DNA from: Acanthococcus lagerstroemiae
Taxonomy: Eukaryota; Arthropoda; Insecta; Hemiptera; Eriococcidae
NCBI GenBank assembly: GCA_031841125.1
Contig: CM063111.1
Location: forward strand, 60,759,535 to 60,823,534
Length of the DNA: 64,000 bases
Reading direction: 5' to 3'
In this document: positions 1 to 11,291 of the stretch, piece by piece
Numbering within the stretch: the first letter of the stretch is position 1
Layout: each line of letters starts with the position of its first letter
Notes under the pieces: model-generated
Told to the model about the DNA's origin: nothing
Seen by the model: only the letters and a program-made list of their open reading frames with translations
The model's database searches: none
Made by a program: the position numbers and the translations under genes

Positions 1-269
1 GCGTAGCCATATCCTAGTTTCAGATAGGTGTTCATCACAAAAACTTGTCTATTCAGTATGTAAGGCCGACGGCCTCATTCAGCATACTCCTTGGCAATCA
101 AGTGTAATCAATGACCCTTTACTAGTGTGATCAAAAACTTGTCAATTTTCGAAAAGTTCTGTTTCCGGCAGTTGAACATGAGGGGATCCACAGAGTGCAA
201 GCGGAGTTCCATTTTGTCGGCTCTCCTCTAATCATGTGCCTCGCATATCTGTATTTCAATTGTTTTATT

Positions 270-812
270 TTATACCCTATTATTCCTTAACCTCGTTTGC
301 TTCCTGATGGAACTCATTTTCACTCTATCCTCCAACCTGATCCCCAGCGTACTCCTTAGTTTTGAATTATATGTTTTTTCCAAACGTTCAGTTGGTTTTT
401 TTGTTAGTGACCATGTCTGACATTTGCATGTCAGGGTGGGGACTACACAACTTTCCACAATTTTTGTTTTGAGCATAATTTTCATTTTACTTTTTAGAAT
501 ATGTTTTTATGCCCACAAGGATTTCCAGCCATTCGAATTCATGCACTAATGATTTGACCCATGTTATTGATAAATGAAATGGTTTGTCCTAGGTATTTGT
601 ACTCCTCTACTCTGTTAATTCCCCCCCCCCCCTTCTAACCATAGTTCCTTCTCCCCTGATTTGTTTGATATAAATGTTGTTTTTGATAAATTCATATAAA
701 GTCCAAACTCTTGGCTTGCATCCTTTAGTTCTTTCGTCATTTTTTCCATTCCCTCAAAATCCTTAGCAATAATTACAATGTCGTCTGCATACGGTACTAC
801 ACGACAAAGAGA
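270..812 (-). mobile_element. RTE-type LINE fragment (reverse transcriptase, C-terminal part)
   Basis: Read on the minus strand this stretch encodes the catalytic YADD motif (about 780-791, followed by IVIIAKDFEG), then an EEYKYLGQTISF-like segment, and near 485-270 a C-terminal stretch of the type PTLTCKCQTWSLTKK...LRSTLGIRLEDR. That order is typical of RTE-type endonuclease/reverse transcriptases of insects. The frame is broken several times and a long C tract interrupts it near 619-632, so it is a dead fragment with no start and no endonuclease. Clade assignment rests on the motif order and the TWSLTKK/LGIRLEDR wording and is an inference. The first 269 bases of the window show nothing I recognise. 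Confidence 0.7.
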
Positions 813-1230
813 GAATTGTTAGGGTACCCCACTGAAGATGGCGTAACAGCCCAAAGCGCTCTGGAATACAGACGAAGAAATTGTGAATTGGCACACCCTA
901 CATAAAGAATTTACAATTTCATTTACACTCCAAAATGGACACTAAAAAAAGGAACTCCGGAAAAACTCAAATTTGAAGCGGTAACATGCCAAAATTCAAT
1001 AAAAGCCAATAATTAGAACTTAGCTGTATGCTCGACTCAGAAATGTATACTGATAGAAAATATTTTTCTATACTACTTGATCAGAAAGGCAATGTTTACG
1101 TTGGTGTTTTACAGCGACAAGAAGCGCCTATATTCACGCATCAAGTGCTAACAAAACCTGCATGTAAAGTAAACGTCCCTCAATGTAAAGCGTCTTTACA
1201 TGAAAAAATTGCTGGCCAGTAATTTCATAT
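813..1230. other. Non-coding stretch, possible body of a tRNA-derived SINE
   Basis: I see no gene here. It lies directly 3' (in minus-strand sense) of the tRNA-like segment at 1231-1307, so part of it may be the body of a SINE. No second copy in the window confirms its limits. Confidence 0.25.
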
Positions 1231-1307
1231 CGGGAATCGAACCCGCGTCCATTGAAACATTTGACTGAAATGCAGCGATTGTCTCTAACCACTCGGCCCA
1301 GAGCGAA
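1231..1307 (-). repeat. tRNA-like segment, probably the head of a SINE
   Basis: On the minus strand it has a pol III A-box-like GGGCCGAGTGGTTAGAG and, about 45 bases later, a B-box-like GGGTTCGATTCCCG, the internal promoter spacing of a tRNA. The anticodon and acceptor stems do not fold into a clean tRNA, so I read it as a SINE head rather than a functional tRNA gene. Confidence 0.45.
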
Positions 1308-1819
1308 TTACGAAATAGCGACTTAAGAACGTATTTAAATATTCACAATGTAGTACAGCTGTTACCGTTCATTGTTAACCGTCGTTACGTATTTGCTGAC
1401 CACTACCTGTGTATGCTGTTTGCGCACGTGAACAAACTGAAGACAAGACTGTGATACTGTACATTGTAGTGATTAACTAAGCAAATTAAATTTTTGAATT
1501 AATTACGCATACAAAAATCACCTGTCTATAATTTAAATAAATAAATAGACAAAAAAAAAAAATGCAGACCATGTCAGCGAAAAACATTGCCGCTTCTGAT
1601 CAAGTACTCTAAAAAATATCTTCCACAACAAGAGCCAAAAGTGAGTTTACATGACTCGGGAATTGCTCACTCGCTACGCTCGTTCGCAAACTTTCCCTTG
1701 CCATGTAAACACTCATTTTTGACTCTGTGTAATATACTATTTCAGTCTCTTACATTAATTTATGTGGTCCCACTTGCTCGAAAGGATAAGCTAATACCTC
1801 GGCATGTTTCTAGACAAGA

Positions 1820-1906
1820 GGTTATTTTTTCTAATTTTGCTCTCAACCCGAGCCCTGGAATCCGCCCTTTCGAGAATTACTTCAGAGACGTCGGGGAGGC
1901 TGGTTA
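1820..1906 (-). repeat. SINE-A 3' fragment
   Basis: Matches the 3' end of the SINE family seen complete at 34202-34429, 44615-44832 and 51485-51700, including the shared core GCCCTGGAATCCGCCCTTTC read on the plus strand. Only about the last 90 bases are present; the tRNA-like head is missing. Confidence 0.75.
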
Positions 1907-1914
1907 AACTACAG

Positions 1915-2192
1915 AACACACGTCAAAGTAAAAAGAAACTAACTCAATCTGCACTGCGAACGCTGTACTGGCTGCTCTGCTGCAAGTCATCGCTCAGCCT
2001 AGCCAACAGACAATTCATTTACAAAGGGGTTCTCGAGCCTGTTTGGAGTTATGGCATTCAAATCTGGGGTTGCACTGCCACAAGCAATTGTGAAGTCATA
2101 CAGAGATACCAGAACCAAGTGCTGAGACTGGTAACTGTGACTCTTCGATATATGCACAACACACAACTCTACGCTGATCTCCAAACGCCTAC
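1915..2192 (+). mobile_element. Jockey-type LINE fragment (C-terminal region of ORF2)
   Basis: The open frame across this interval reads FIYKGVLEPVWSYGIQIWGC, followed by SN...IQRYQNQVLR and ...YADLQTPTI, the conserved region downstream of the reverse transcriptase in Jockey-clade elements. It starts after the SINE-A fragment and is cut off by the MITE at 2193, so only about 90 codons remain. Confidence 0.75.
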
Positions 2193-2526
2193 CATTGGGG
2201 TTTAAACTTGCACTAGAGTGCGCTGCAAAAACACCTGTGCGGGTGAAAATGAATGAGTGATCATGTGCACTTTAAAGTAGAAACACTACTATCTTCAGGA
2301 GGGTAAAAAAACGAGTAAAAATTATTCTACCAGTAGAACTGATTATACTCGTAATTCAATTTTTTGGTGATGATGCAGTTAAATTTAGGACAAATTTTCT
2401 TTGAAAGTGAATTTCTCCGACTTAATAATAGATGAAGTTTGCTACACGCTTACGGTAAATTATACGTGATCACTCACGCACATGCAAGGCTGCTAATACT
2501 TGAAACTCTAATTTTAAATACCAATA
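2193..2526 (-). mobile_element. MITE family M, copy 1
   Basis: About 334 bp, the reverse complement of the elements at 18412-18767 and 54026-54355. Ends read CATTGGGGTTTAAAC and, inverted, CTATTGGTATTTAAAA. The shared interior includes GCATCATCACCAAAAAATT and TTTACCGTAAGCGTGTA in the reverse sense. No coding potential. It abuts the Jockey-type fragment. Confidence 0.85.
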
Positions 2527-3307
2527 GTCGAGGTCATTCAAAAATACGCTGCACGCCATGAAAGTCGACTACATCGTCATCCCAACTCACTTGTCTTGGA
2601 TCTGCTAAATACAGGACAGTAAACTCGATGACTTTGCCGCCAGCATCCTAGTAATTCAGTATAGCAAAAACCTCCCCCCCCCCACTCAAAAAAATTATTC
2701 AATCGTTATAAGTATTCTTAAGACCTTTTACATTTCTTACTCTTGGTAATATGTAATAACCGCGGATTTCCTCTCGTGAAAAATATTTGTATGTTGTGAC
2801 CGAATAACAGTTCAATAAACCTGGTGTTGGGGGGGGGGAGTCACCCCATGGTTATTTCTCCTAAAGTAGTGGTCATGCTGCGGGCCTACAATTCACACGT
2901 ACCGTACATAAACTATATGTCCTCATCTCTAAACCATATTTTAACCACGGGGAGGGGCGCTACCGGAAGGGACCCCTAAATAATTGACACCTTAAAACAA
3001 AGATACCGCAGGCGGCGCGTACGGCAATCCGAGCCAATAATTCTCGGCTGAAATGTCAGTTAGGTAACCGGTGCCTACCGAGTATCTACTCACTTTCGTC
3101 GAGTTAGTCATCTGTTTCCAGTCTCGAGATTCGTACCGAGCTGGACGTCCACACGTTTCGAGGGGTAGGGGGGTTGCGGTGCGCAACCGCTGAGACCACC
3201 AAATTCGAAATTCCTTTTAGACATTCTTCCACTTCACGCACTTCCGTCCCCCAGATATAACGAATGAGTATATACTAGTGCACACACTACGCGTATATAT
3301 ATTTACC
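2527..3307. other. Mostly featureless; minus-strand donor-like sites
   Basis: Contains homopolymer C (about 2667) and G (about 2828) tracts. The 3' part (3000-3300) is GC- and CpG-richer, with minus-strand 5' splice-site-like motifs near 3070 and 3307. I cannot assign a gene here beyond the possible exon at 3308-3623. Confidence 0.3.
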
Positions 3308-3623
3308 TGGAAGTAGAACAGCACGAAGAACAATAGCAGACGATGGACGGAGGAGGTGGTGGCGGTGGTGTTGGCGGAGGCGGCGTGTGAACGATGTATC
3401 CTATATTCGAGGAATACAGCAATGAGGCGGCGGTGGTGGCGGACTCTGCAGCCTCTTTCACAGATGCAGAAGATCCGTCGACGTCGTGCTGGTGGCGCGG
3501 AAGATGATCGTCGTCGTCATGGCACAAGTGACAATCGATCGGCGGCGGTAATGAAGACACGTTGTAGCTCCTCGCCAGATCATCCTCGTAGAAGTCCGTT
3601 CTGGAAGTAACTTCACGCTTCAT
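3308..3623 (-). CDS. Possible first coding exon of an unidentified protein
   Basis: A minus-strand frame opens with ATG at 3623 and runs 105 codons to a strong 5' splice site, TTCCAG|GTAAAT, at 3308/3307, where it would leave codon phase 2. The peptide begins MKREVTSRTDFYEDDLARSY, has an acidic DDDD run with CHLC and histidines, an Ala/Ser-rich part, a proline run (about residues 80-92) and ends in a Cys/Ser cluster. The surrounding 3.0-4.2 kb is CpG-richer than its neighbours, which suits a 5' end. An acceptor-like site at about 3203 would extend it about 26 codons to a stop, but that is weak. I do not recognise the protein. Confidence 0.3.
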
Positions 3624-4359
3624 TTACGAGTGCTGCAACGAGACAAGAGAGCGCAAAATGCGCGCATCATTTCGGATGCACTTGCCAAGTATATTCGTAC
3701 GGCATTGCCAAAATTCTCCGTCTGTGGCGGCGGCTGCGTTATTAGTCATAAACGCGGAGACGACGAAGAGAACTTGGTTGGGCTCTACACCTTCGAGCAT
3801 CGCGTGGCCTGTCCACATTGTGCGTAGTGACTAAATTTACACAATCTGATTAACTGATTCCGATGATGGTTCGAGGTATACGCGTAGTCGGCCGTATACA
3901 CTGCACACGAGGAGCGGTTACCTGTTTCACGTCAGATCGGAAATGCCAGCGACATGGCAGACGACGAGGGGTCATTTCGTCTAAATGGGTATTCAGCTGT
4001 AGCGGCTGTATTTTCGAATAAGTGTTTGTGCTCCGACTGTACACATACATATATAGGACTATTGGAGACAAGTTTTACAAGAGCAATCTTCAGGTATTAC
4101 TGCGATTAGCATACGAATGTTTACCCGGGTTCGTATTCCTTTCAAACTAAACGAAAACAGTTCGAAACAAGTGCAAAATCTAAGAAATGCTGCGTACAAG
4201 TAAGAGATACAGCGGAGAAAAAAATACTGCCGGAATTTCCCCAAGCTTATGAAGAATATCTATATTATACCCATAAGCGCAAATAGTCGACCTGGAGTAG
4301 GGGGAGAAAAACAAAAACCAAAAAACTTTTTCGAAATTCACTCGCGTCCAAAAAAGTTA
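3624..4359. other. CpG-richer putative 5' flank
   Basis: No convincing gene. It lies upstream of the possible minus-strand exon at 3308-3623 and could contain its promoter. Open frames here overlap on both strands without splice-site support. Confidence 0.25.
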
Positions 4360-4870
4360 GTACACAAGAGAATTATGCCCCAAAATATGTAACAGACACC
4401 AATGGGCAGTCATAGCCCATGATTCTCCGTCGGGTCGACCGTCACCGAAACCAAATAAAATCAGGGCTAAATCGAGGTACTTATCGATATGCCAATTCAA
4501 CTGTCAAGGTTTGGCAAGCGAGGAGAGGCTGATCGAACTCGAAAACGCCTTCACAAAAAGACAAATTGGCATTATGAACCTATCAGAAATTAAAAGACAG
4601 GGGGACAATCGATCCACAGAGAAGACGGTAACATGTTATACTATTCTGGATCTAGCAAAGGATACAAGGTGCGGGATTCCACGTCAATAAACGTATTTCA
4701 AAACAAATAGTTGAATTCAAAGGCATTTCCCATACCCCAGAGGATTGCAATCCTAAAAATAAAATATAGTAACAACGAGGTCGTATCAATTTATTCAGGT
4801 ATATGCCCTCACACTTGGTTTCCTGACCGTCTATCGGTCTATCTATTTTGACAGTCTGGATTTTGAGGTA
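4360..4870 (+). mobile_element. RTE-type LINE fragment (endonuclease domain)
   Basis: In shifting plus-strand frames the sequence reads like the apurinic-type endonuclease of RTE elements: CQFNCQGLASEERLIELENA, then IGIMNLSEIKR, a YSGSSKGYK-type segment, an isolated INVFQNK/KIVEFKGIS-like piece and finally RIAILKIKYSNNEVVSIY with CPH. Several frameshifts and stops are present. It is on the opposite strand to the RTE fragment at 270-812, so the two are not one collinear element. Confidence 0.65.
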
Positions 4871-6461
4871 ACAGATCTGGTATTACAATTTTTCTGATTT
4901 TTCACAAAGCCAACCAAATTTGGCGTTTTTCTAATAACACATGTTTTACTCAAGTATAACCTCAACTTAGGAAGGGAACTTTCTAAATATACTTTTCAAA
5001 CTTGATACTTCCTTTTGATTCCATTTGAAGTTAAAAATAATCAATCATATAATTCAATTATATTTAAGATTCATTCAGAAGGTGCGTCGCAAGCTGATGG
5101 AGCAATTTTGTCCAAGAAAAATTCGAGATTCATCCGGCCAAGGAGGACCATAAATGAGAAAATTGATATTTTGAATTACAAAGAAAAAAAAAGAAAAAAA
5201 GTCTATGTCCTGAACATTAAAACAAAAAGAATACAACAGACTATCAACTTTTAATAGCCGGGCAGTTTTCAAGTACACACTGTTACCATTTTAAGGTGCC
5301 ATATTGTATATAATAAGTTCAGTATAGCCAAAACCCTAAGCTAGCAATACAAAATACCCTATTGCTACGTAGTTATTACCTAACAACACAGGAAGTTTTA
5401 TTTTTGGAGGTGGAAGGACTTGGGCCACTTTTGGAAACCAAGCTTCAACTATTCCACCGAAATTTAAAGGATCTTAAATTCATAACAATCAATTATATTA
5501 ATGTACATCGCGGTGATTCATCAAATGTAATAGGGCCGTAGCGGTAGGTAGATCACTATATCGCCTAAAAGGAGAGGGGGAAGTTAAAGAGTTGAAAATA
5601 AAAGGTTTAAAGATACAGTTCGCAAGTGAAAGAAGAAAGCCAGAGAACATTTTTAAAATTTTCAACAAATTCACGTTAAAAATTGGTTTTTTTTTGCCAC
5701 AAAAGGAGAGCTGGCCTCCCTCCCCCATCCTTACGGCCACGGTTTTAAAATACATTGAAAAGCTTTGTAGTAACTTCATAGCAATAGTTGGGCCGTTGGT
5801 ATAGTCACTTTGATTTATTACACCAGACATATTATAGAATATTACACCAGGCATATACAATTTATAATGTATAAGATTAACTGACAGGCCTCTAAGCTGT
5901 AGTCAGGGGGCATGAAGTAAGGGGAAAGGAAGGGATTGCAAGATGAAAATGTTGAATTAACACTTTTTTAACTTGCACAAATGATTTTGGTTGCTATACT
6001 TGTCAATCAATTGGAGGGGGGGGGGACTTGAGGGGATTCGTTTTCCGATTTTGGAGAAGTTTTTTCAGTTTTGTATCGTTGAGTTTCAATAACTTTCATA
6101 AGAAACTTTATTGGTTTTAACCTCATGCTTCTGAAACTACATATGAAAGATCGACTACTAATGTCCAGAAACTAGTTAGCTCAACGGAGATTTCCGTTTA
6201 CTTTCATTTTGGCCAACCTCCCCCCCCCCCCGATATTATTTATAGTATAGAACTGCTGGTATATAATCACCATCTAGTTAGTTTATTCTGCATTGGTATA
6301 CGGTAGAATTGAATGATAATAACAAAATGGTAAAAATGGCAGATTACTGGGCAAGAAAAGCAGTAAGCTTCCTCCTTCAGACACAATATAACCGCCTTAA
6401 TGAATATGTTTTTGTTTGTAAATCAGTGTACCAACTGTATCGTGCAAACAACGTTTTTATT
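4871..6461. other. No gene recognised
   Basis: AT-rich sequence with G tracts (about 6018) and C tracts (about 6219). Short open frames at 5015-5254 and 5498-5860 lack splice sites, motifs or codon structure that would support them. Confidence 0.3.
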
Positions 6462-6772
6462 CAGGGACGTGCCGAAGAGTTTTCCTCAGGACGGAGGGGG
6501 GGAGGAGGGAGTGTGAAAGTCACAAGTCAAAGCGACAAAAAAAATTTGATTTGTTGGATTTTTTCAACTTCTCAACTTAAAAATTCCCAATTGTTGGACT
6601 TTTCCAACTTCTCACAAAATTCCCAAGTATAAAAAAAAAGACTTGGTTGATTTTTCTAACTCTATCGAAATTTCCCGACTTCGGCTGACTGAAATGGTAA
6701 ATTCTCCCAACTGCTGAGTAAAAAGTTTCCTGGAGGAGGAGCTCCCCCTCCCCCTATCGCGATACGTCCCTG
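6462..6772 (+). mobile_element. hAT-like MITE, family B, copy 1
   Basis: 311 bp with terminal inverted repeats CAGGGACGTGCC and GATACGTCCCTG, flanked on both sides by the exact 8-bp duplication TTTTTATT (6454-6461 and 6773-6780). The interior has repeated CCCAA/CAACTT motifs and purine-rich runs shared with the copies at 9830, 39673 and 46664. An 8-bp duplication and a CAGGG terminus are the signature of the hAT superfamily. Non-coding. Confidence 0.92.
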
Positions 6773-6780
6773 TTTTTATT

Positions 6781-8124
6781 ACATCCCCCCCCCCCAGAAC
6801 ATCAGGAAATACTAACTTATAGTCACTCTTTCAGTTTGAACGGTTCAACCAAGAACAAACCGAAGACTGCATGGAATGCCTTTTTCCACAAAACATTTCC
6901 AGAAAATCGGGCCAAATTGTCACTCAGTAGGCAAAATGCAAAGTGTTCACCATTAAAATCTCGGGAAAATAATACTTTTTTGAGGGAAATTTCAGGAGAG
7001 CAAATACCCTGTTTGTTGTCCTTTAACGGCACCTATATGGTACTGAACATCTCGGCTTTATCACTTGTTAAAAATTAGCTTCTTATTTGGCGAAATTTAC
7101 ATTTTCAGTGGAGATTTGATACCCCTCCTCTACCTCCTCGAAAGAGTCGCTCCTAAGTAAGTTTATGGCTAGAACTCAAACCATCAGACATAGGCGTACT
7201 TGTACTTCAGTTTTAGTCATCTTAATGATCCCGAAACCAAAATTTGTTCGTTTCCCTTTTCTGACCATTCGGTGGCTCTTCGTAAGTCCTCTGACTCCTC
7301 AAATAGTAAACGGAAGAGATGCTCTCCGTTTCTCCGCCCCAAGAATACGATATCAGTTTCATCACGCCTACAATACCGCATCGAATACGTAAACAAGCGA
7401 TTGTAATTACCGTAATTAGACGTTCAGACTTACTCGGCGACGTTATCAGAGGTGAGTCAGACCGCACCACGCGAATCGACCTGCGGCTGACGCGAGAACG
7501 CAACCCGAATCATCATAAACGGACACCAGAGACATCTAGGAAACTGAAAACAGTTCGTTGAGTTTAATGTAAAATAAAATATACGCTGTACCTGGTAGAA
7601 GGGATACACGCCGACGAAAAGGAGAGAAAAAAAAAGACAAAATTAAATAGAAAAACGAATAATAGTGTGTACGAGACGAATGACCGAAACGAACCAAGTA
7701 CATTGGTCCTTGAATCACGATGCATTTGTGGGAGATAGCCGCGGCTAAATAGCGAAATAAAAATTATTAGATAGCGAGGCATGAAACCGAAAATATCGGA
7801 CCCGAACAATGGAGAGGAAAATTATGAAGAAAATTGGAAAACGCTATTCGATGTCCACCAATCAGCGGGCATTCGTGACGCGCTGATTTGCTCGATGCGA
7901 GAAAGAGACGCATGTATCGTACAATGTCAACATAACCGACAGTTTTTGTCATCATTTGTTTATGAAAGGTATCCCGATTAAATTATTTACAAAATGATAA
8001 TCACCATAAAGATCTGTTATTTAAATGCCGCAGCTACGGAAACATCTAGTTTATAATTCGAGATAAACGAATTACCGAAGGAAAAAGAAAGTGGAAAGAA
8101 TAAAACATGAAGAATAAAACTTAC
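6781..8124. other. Unannotated, with a CpG-richer block at 7150-7560
   Basis: Two strong 5' splice-site motifs face opposite ways here, ATCAGAG|GTGAGTC (plus, about 7451) and GCCGA|GTAAGTC (minus, about 7430), inside a CpG-richer block that could be a promoter or 5' exon region. I could not link either to a coherent coding exon. The C tract at about 6785-6795 follows the MITE's duplication. Confidence 0.25.
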
Positions 8125-8195
8125 CATAGGACATGATGATGATTGAGCAGGCTTCAAAGTAATTTCAGGTACTTGTACGTTATGTTCACTGTTAC
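8125..8195 (-). CDS. Possible internal coding exon (unknown protein)
   Basis: Bounded on the minus strand by an acceptor TTTTCTGTTAG and a strong donor CCTATG|GTAAGT. Entered with one base carried from the previous exon it stays open for 23 codons (NSEHNVQVPEITLKPAQ...SSSCPM) and leaves in phase 0. The exon at 8650-8707 leaves exactly one base, so the two join in frame. Function unknown. Confidence 0.35.
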
Positions 8196-8649
8196 CTAAC
8201 AGAAAATATGTACACAGAAATTAGACTTCGTTAAGAAAAACTAAAATGAGCACTGACTAAGACTACCTTTCTTACTCAGATCCGACACACAATCAGTTAG
8301 TGACTATTCTGAAAATAAGTAGGCAGACAAGACACTCAATGTGTAGACTGATCGTGGCCATAGAGATATGAATACATGTATGAATCTGGCATAGGTATAA
8401 ATGCATTGGTTTTGAATAGGTAGGTACAGGTACATACCTACTGAATAGTTCATGCTTATGTTATTCATACAGATAGAATAACAAACTGCACACGCGTATT
8501 CGTGAATAAGTGAATACAGGGAAAATCTGATTAATTTTAGTATCTACTCAGAGGTTTGGAACAAAGGAAGTTCGAGTACTTACTTCACTAGTCCCCGCTT
8601 GTACGTAGAAGATAGGCGGCGATTATGAATCACATGAAGGCAGGCTTAC

Positions 8650-8707
8650 ATCCGGTATATTGGAGACATTCGATTCTTCCTTCGATAAAACTATGAGCAC
8701 AACGAAC
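8650..8707 (-). CDS. Possible internal coding exon, cysteine-containing
   Basis: Minus-strand acceptor TTTTTAATTTTAG and donor CCGGAT|GTAAGC bracket 58 bases that read VRCAHSFIEGRIECLQYTG and leave one base; joined to 8195-8125 the junction codon is Cys. A stronger downstream donor (AGTGAA|GTAAGT at 8584) would instead give an in-frame stop after KPAFM, so this could also be a terminal exon. The cysteine spacing suggests an extracellular protein; I cannot name a family. Confidence 0.3.
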
Positions 8708-9419
8708 CTAAAATTAAAAATAATCATATCAGTCGACAACCACTTAATTCTGTCAATTTGATTATGAAATATCTTCAGCGAACTAAACCTCTTCACAAGT
8801 CATACTAACAAGAACGGCAGAAATAATGTTATTGTAGAACATTCTCATTAGTAATAAGTATAAGAAGTTCTGTATATGCAGGTCGTGAGCTGAAAGGAAA
8901 GTCCACTTCCCTGGACTCCACACACGTAACTGAGAGTAGCACAAAGCATATTATAGCAAAAATTTATCTTCAATTTGTGTTATTTTGACCACGCTTTTCC
9001 TCAAGTATGTGCACCATCTGTCTTCACATTTAAAAAAAAAACAAAAAAAAAACCCTGCGGTCTTGAACATTGGATAGTACACTTTCCTTCTCAGTCCCCA
9101 ATCTAAGGAACTGAAGGGACACATGCTGTTCAAAAATTGTCCTTGATTTCAGTTGTTTGTGCAGTGTGCACTATTCGCCGAATGTGAAATGTGAACAACT
9201 ACTCCAGCCGCGACATCAGGAGTAGGCCTACAAGTTTTTCTACTCCATATAATATGTTGTAACTGATGGTACGAATGATTTTGAAAAATTATCCTCAATT
9301 TGATTGTGTTTTTAAAGTGTTTTTCCTTCGAATGCGTACCCCTCCCTTAGCTGAGATATCGGTGGTATGTATTAGTTTTTTCACTAGGAACGGGCTTGGA
9401 CAGCTTGGACAAACAGGAT
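8708..9419. other. No gene recognised
   Basis: AT-rich non-coding sequence, with an A-tract block around 9031-9050. It would be intron if the minus-strand candidate gene (20.87 to about 8.1 kb) is real. Confidence 0.3.
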
Positions 9420-10330
9420 AGGGACTACTTGGGGGGAAAATACATAAAAAAGCACAATTTTTCTATACTATTCCCTTTTTAAAAATTTACTTGCGAGGGG
9501 AGCTGCGGAAAAAAACTTGCACCGCAGATACTTTGATGAGAGGAAGAAGGGGTGTAAAAGTTGCGAAAACAAGGACACAAATTGAACGTTAATTTTTTAC
9601 ACTGTTCGCTTTTTTAAATTTCACTGGGGGGGGGGGGGTTGAGAAAGTCATTTACATCACCTATACCTTGGTTGATGGGGAAGGCGCACACATACTGGAG
9701 GAATAAGTGACCGAAAATAACACATTGAGCCCAATTTTTCGACACTTTCCCTTTTCTAAATTTCACTCGAGGCAACTGACAGAAAAAGCTTGTACCACCA
9801 ATATTTCGGCGAGCGGAGTTGTTCAGAATCAGGAACGTACCGATGGGGGGAGGGGGAGGGTAACTCCTCCTCCCCCTGTAGGAATTTTTTACTCAGCAGT
9901 TGGGAAAATTTACCATTTCAGTTAGGCGAGTTGGGAGAATCCAACAAGTTAGATTTTTTTTTTTGCATTGACACTTGGGAATTGAGTTGAGAGGTTGGGG
10001 AAACCCAACAAGGCCAAAGGTTTTTCTTCTTTTACTTTGATATTTGAGAATTCTGAGTTGAGTCAGTTGGGACTTTCACAATTTTCACCTCCCCCCAGAA
10101 AAACTCTTCGGTACATCCCTGTTCAGAATAGGGAAATAAATGCAAAAAGAAGTACAAATTTGCTATAATGTTCTGATATTCGCATTTTTAATTTTCATAC
10201 GTGGAGGGCTGTGGGAAACACTTTTAGTATCGACATCTCTGCAAGGAAAGGCGCACAAATCGAGGGAGAGTGCCCAAAAAAAGAACAAATAAACACTCTA
10301 TATTTCTCAACGACGCTACTACCACTTTTC
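9420..10330. repeat. Degenerate tandem array of about 140-bp units
   Basis: A recurring block resembling TTCCCTTTTTTAAATTTCACT followed by a G-rich stretch, a GGAAAAACTTGTACC-like segment and an AAGGCGCACAAAT-like segment appears near 9460, 9600, 9743 and 10168. After subtracting the MITE at 9830-10121 and its duplication the spacing is about 125-145 bases. Units are strongly diverged and one contains a run of 12 or more G. Confidence 0.6.
9830..10121 (-). mobile_element. hAT-like MITE, family B, copy 2
   Basis: 292 bp, terminal repeats CAGGAACGTACC and GGTACATCCCTG, flanked by the exact 8-bp duplication TTCAGAAT (9822-9829 and 10122-10129). It has interrupted the tandem array at 9420-10330. 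Orientation is opposite to the copies at 6462 and 39673, judged from the GAAGAGTTTTTC-type end. Non-coding. Confidence 0.92.
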
Positions 10331-10587
10331 AGTTCTATACATATACAGTGCCAGTCATAGACGGATCCAAGATTTTTCAAAGGGGAGGGGGGCAGGTTGA
10401 AAAAAACATGAATAACAATACTAATATTAAATGAAAACTATCGAGTGGTGGGTTATTCTGTATTTTTAAATTTAAAAATTAAGTTCGAAGGGGGAGGAGG
10501 TGTTGACCCCTAACACCCCCCTGGATCCGCCCATGGCAACCAGTATTTCTCAACTTCTCGTTTATTCATTTTTTAATTTAACATTAA

Positions 10588-11291
10588 GGCTTATGACACA
10601 CGAGCAGTATTTTACTGCTTACTGCGGCAGTAAATTACTGCAGCATAGTTTTTTACTGCAATTTTTCGAACTGGCACACGAGCAGTATTTTACCGCTTGT
10701 TGCATTAAAATACTGCGAGTTTTTCATTTTTCTGAACAGTTGTGATTGTGATCATGATGAACGAGCACGATGTATTAATTTTTGGACTTATGTGCCATCA
10801 GTATTTGAAGTCAAAAAAAGAGAGAGAAAAAAAAATAGAAAATTCTGGGTTCACCCATTAATTTCCTGTAGGCTAAGTATGGGGATTTTTACCAAAAACA
10901 CCAAAAATTAACAGAGTACCCCGAAACATTTTTCAATTATTATCGAATGTCGCAAAAATCATTTGATGAACTTTTGTTTAAATTGTGCCCGGCGCAATCA
11001 AACCACATCAACGCAACAAAACGACAACAAGCAAGGGCCCAAAATGTCGCGAAACACGCGGTATTGTACTGCTCGTGTGTCTACTCCGATAATGATAAGG
11101 TATTTCAACCGGCGACATACTGCCGCAGTATCAAAGTCGGCAGTAAGTTTTGATACTGCCAATATTTACTGTGCAGTATTCTACTGCTGTTTTTTCGTAT
11201 GACCATTCTCATTAGTGTTCATGCTCCTTATACTGCTGCAGTAATTTACTGCCGCAGTAAGCAGTAAAATACTGCTCGTGTGTCATAAGCC
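10588..11291 (+). mobile_element. PIF/Harbinger transposon, internally deleted
   Basis: 704 bp with long terminal inverted repeats (over 50 bp, beginning GGCTTATGACACACGAGCAG), flanked by the 3-bp duplication TAA on both sides, as PIF/Harbinger elements make. Inside, about 10838-10990 reads KFWVHPLISC, then after a one-base frameshift KYGDFYQKHQKLTEYPETFF and NYYRMSQKSFDELLFKLCP. This is the start of a Harbinger DDE transposase (WVHP...RMS..SFDELL signature). The catalytic part is missing, so the element is non-autonomous. The inverted ends are rich in GCAGTA/TACTGC. Confidence 0.9.

Noticed and set aside
1231..1307. tRNA gene
   Set aside because: A- and B-box-like words are present but anticodon and acceptor stems do not pair; SINE heads at 28.6, 34.4, 44.6, 51.4 and 56.5 kb look the same way.
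7319..7451. Plus-strand open frame ending at a strong donor ATCAGAG|GTGAGTC
   Set aside because: No acceptor or continuing exon found, and overlapping frames are open on both strands, as expected in CpG-richer sequence.
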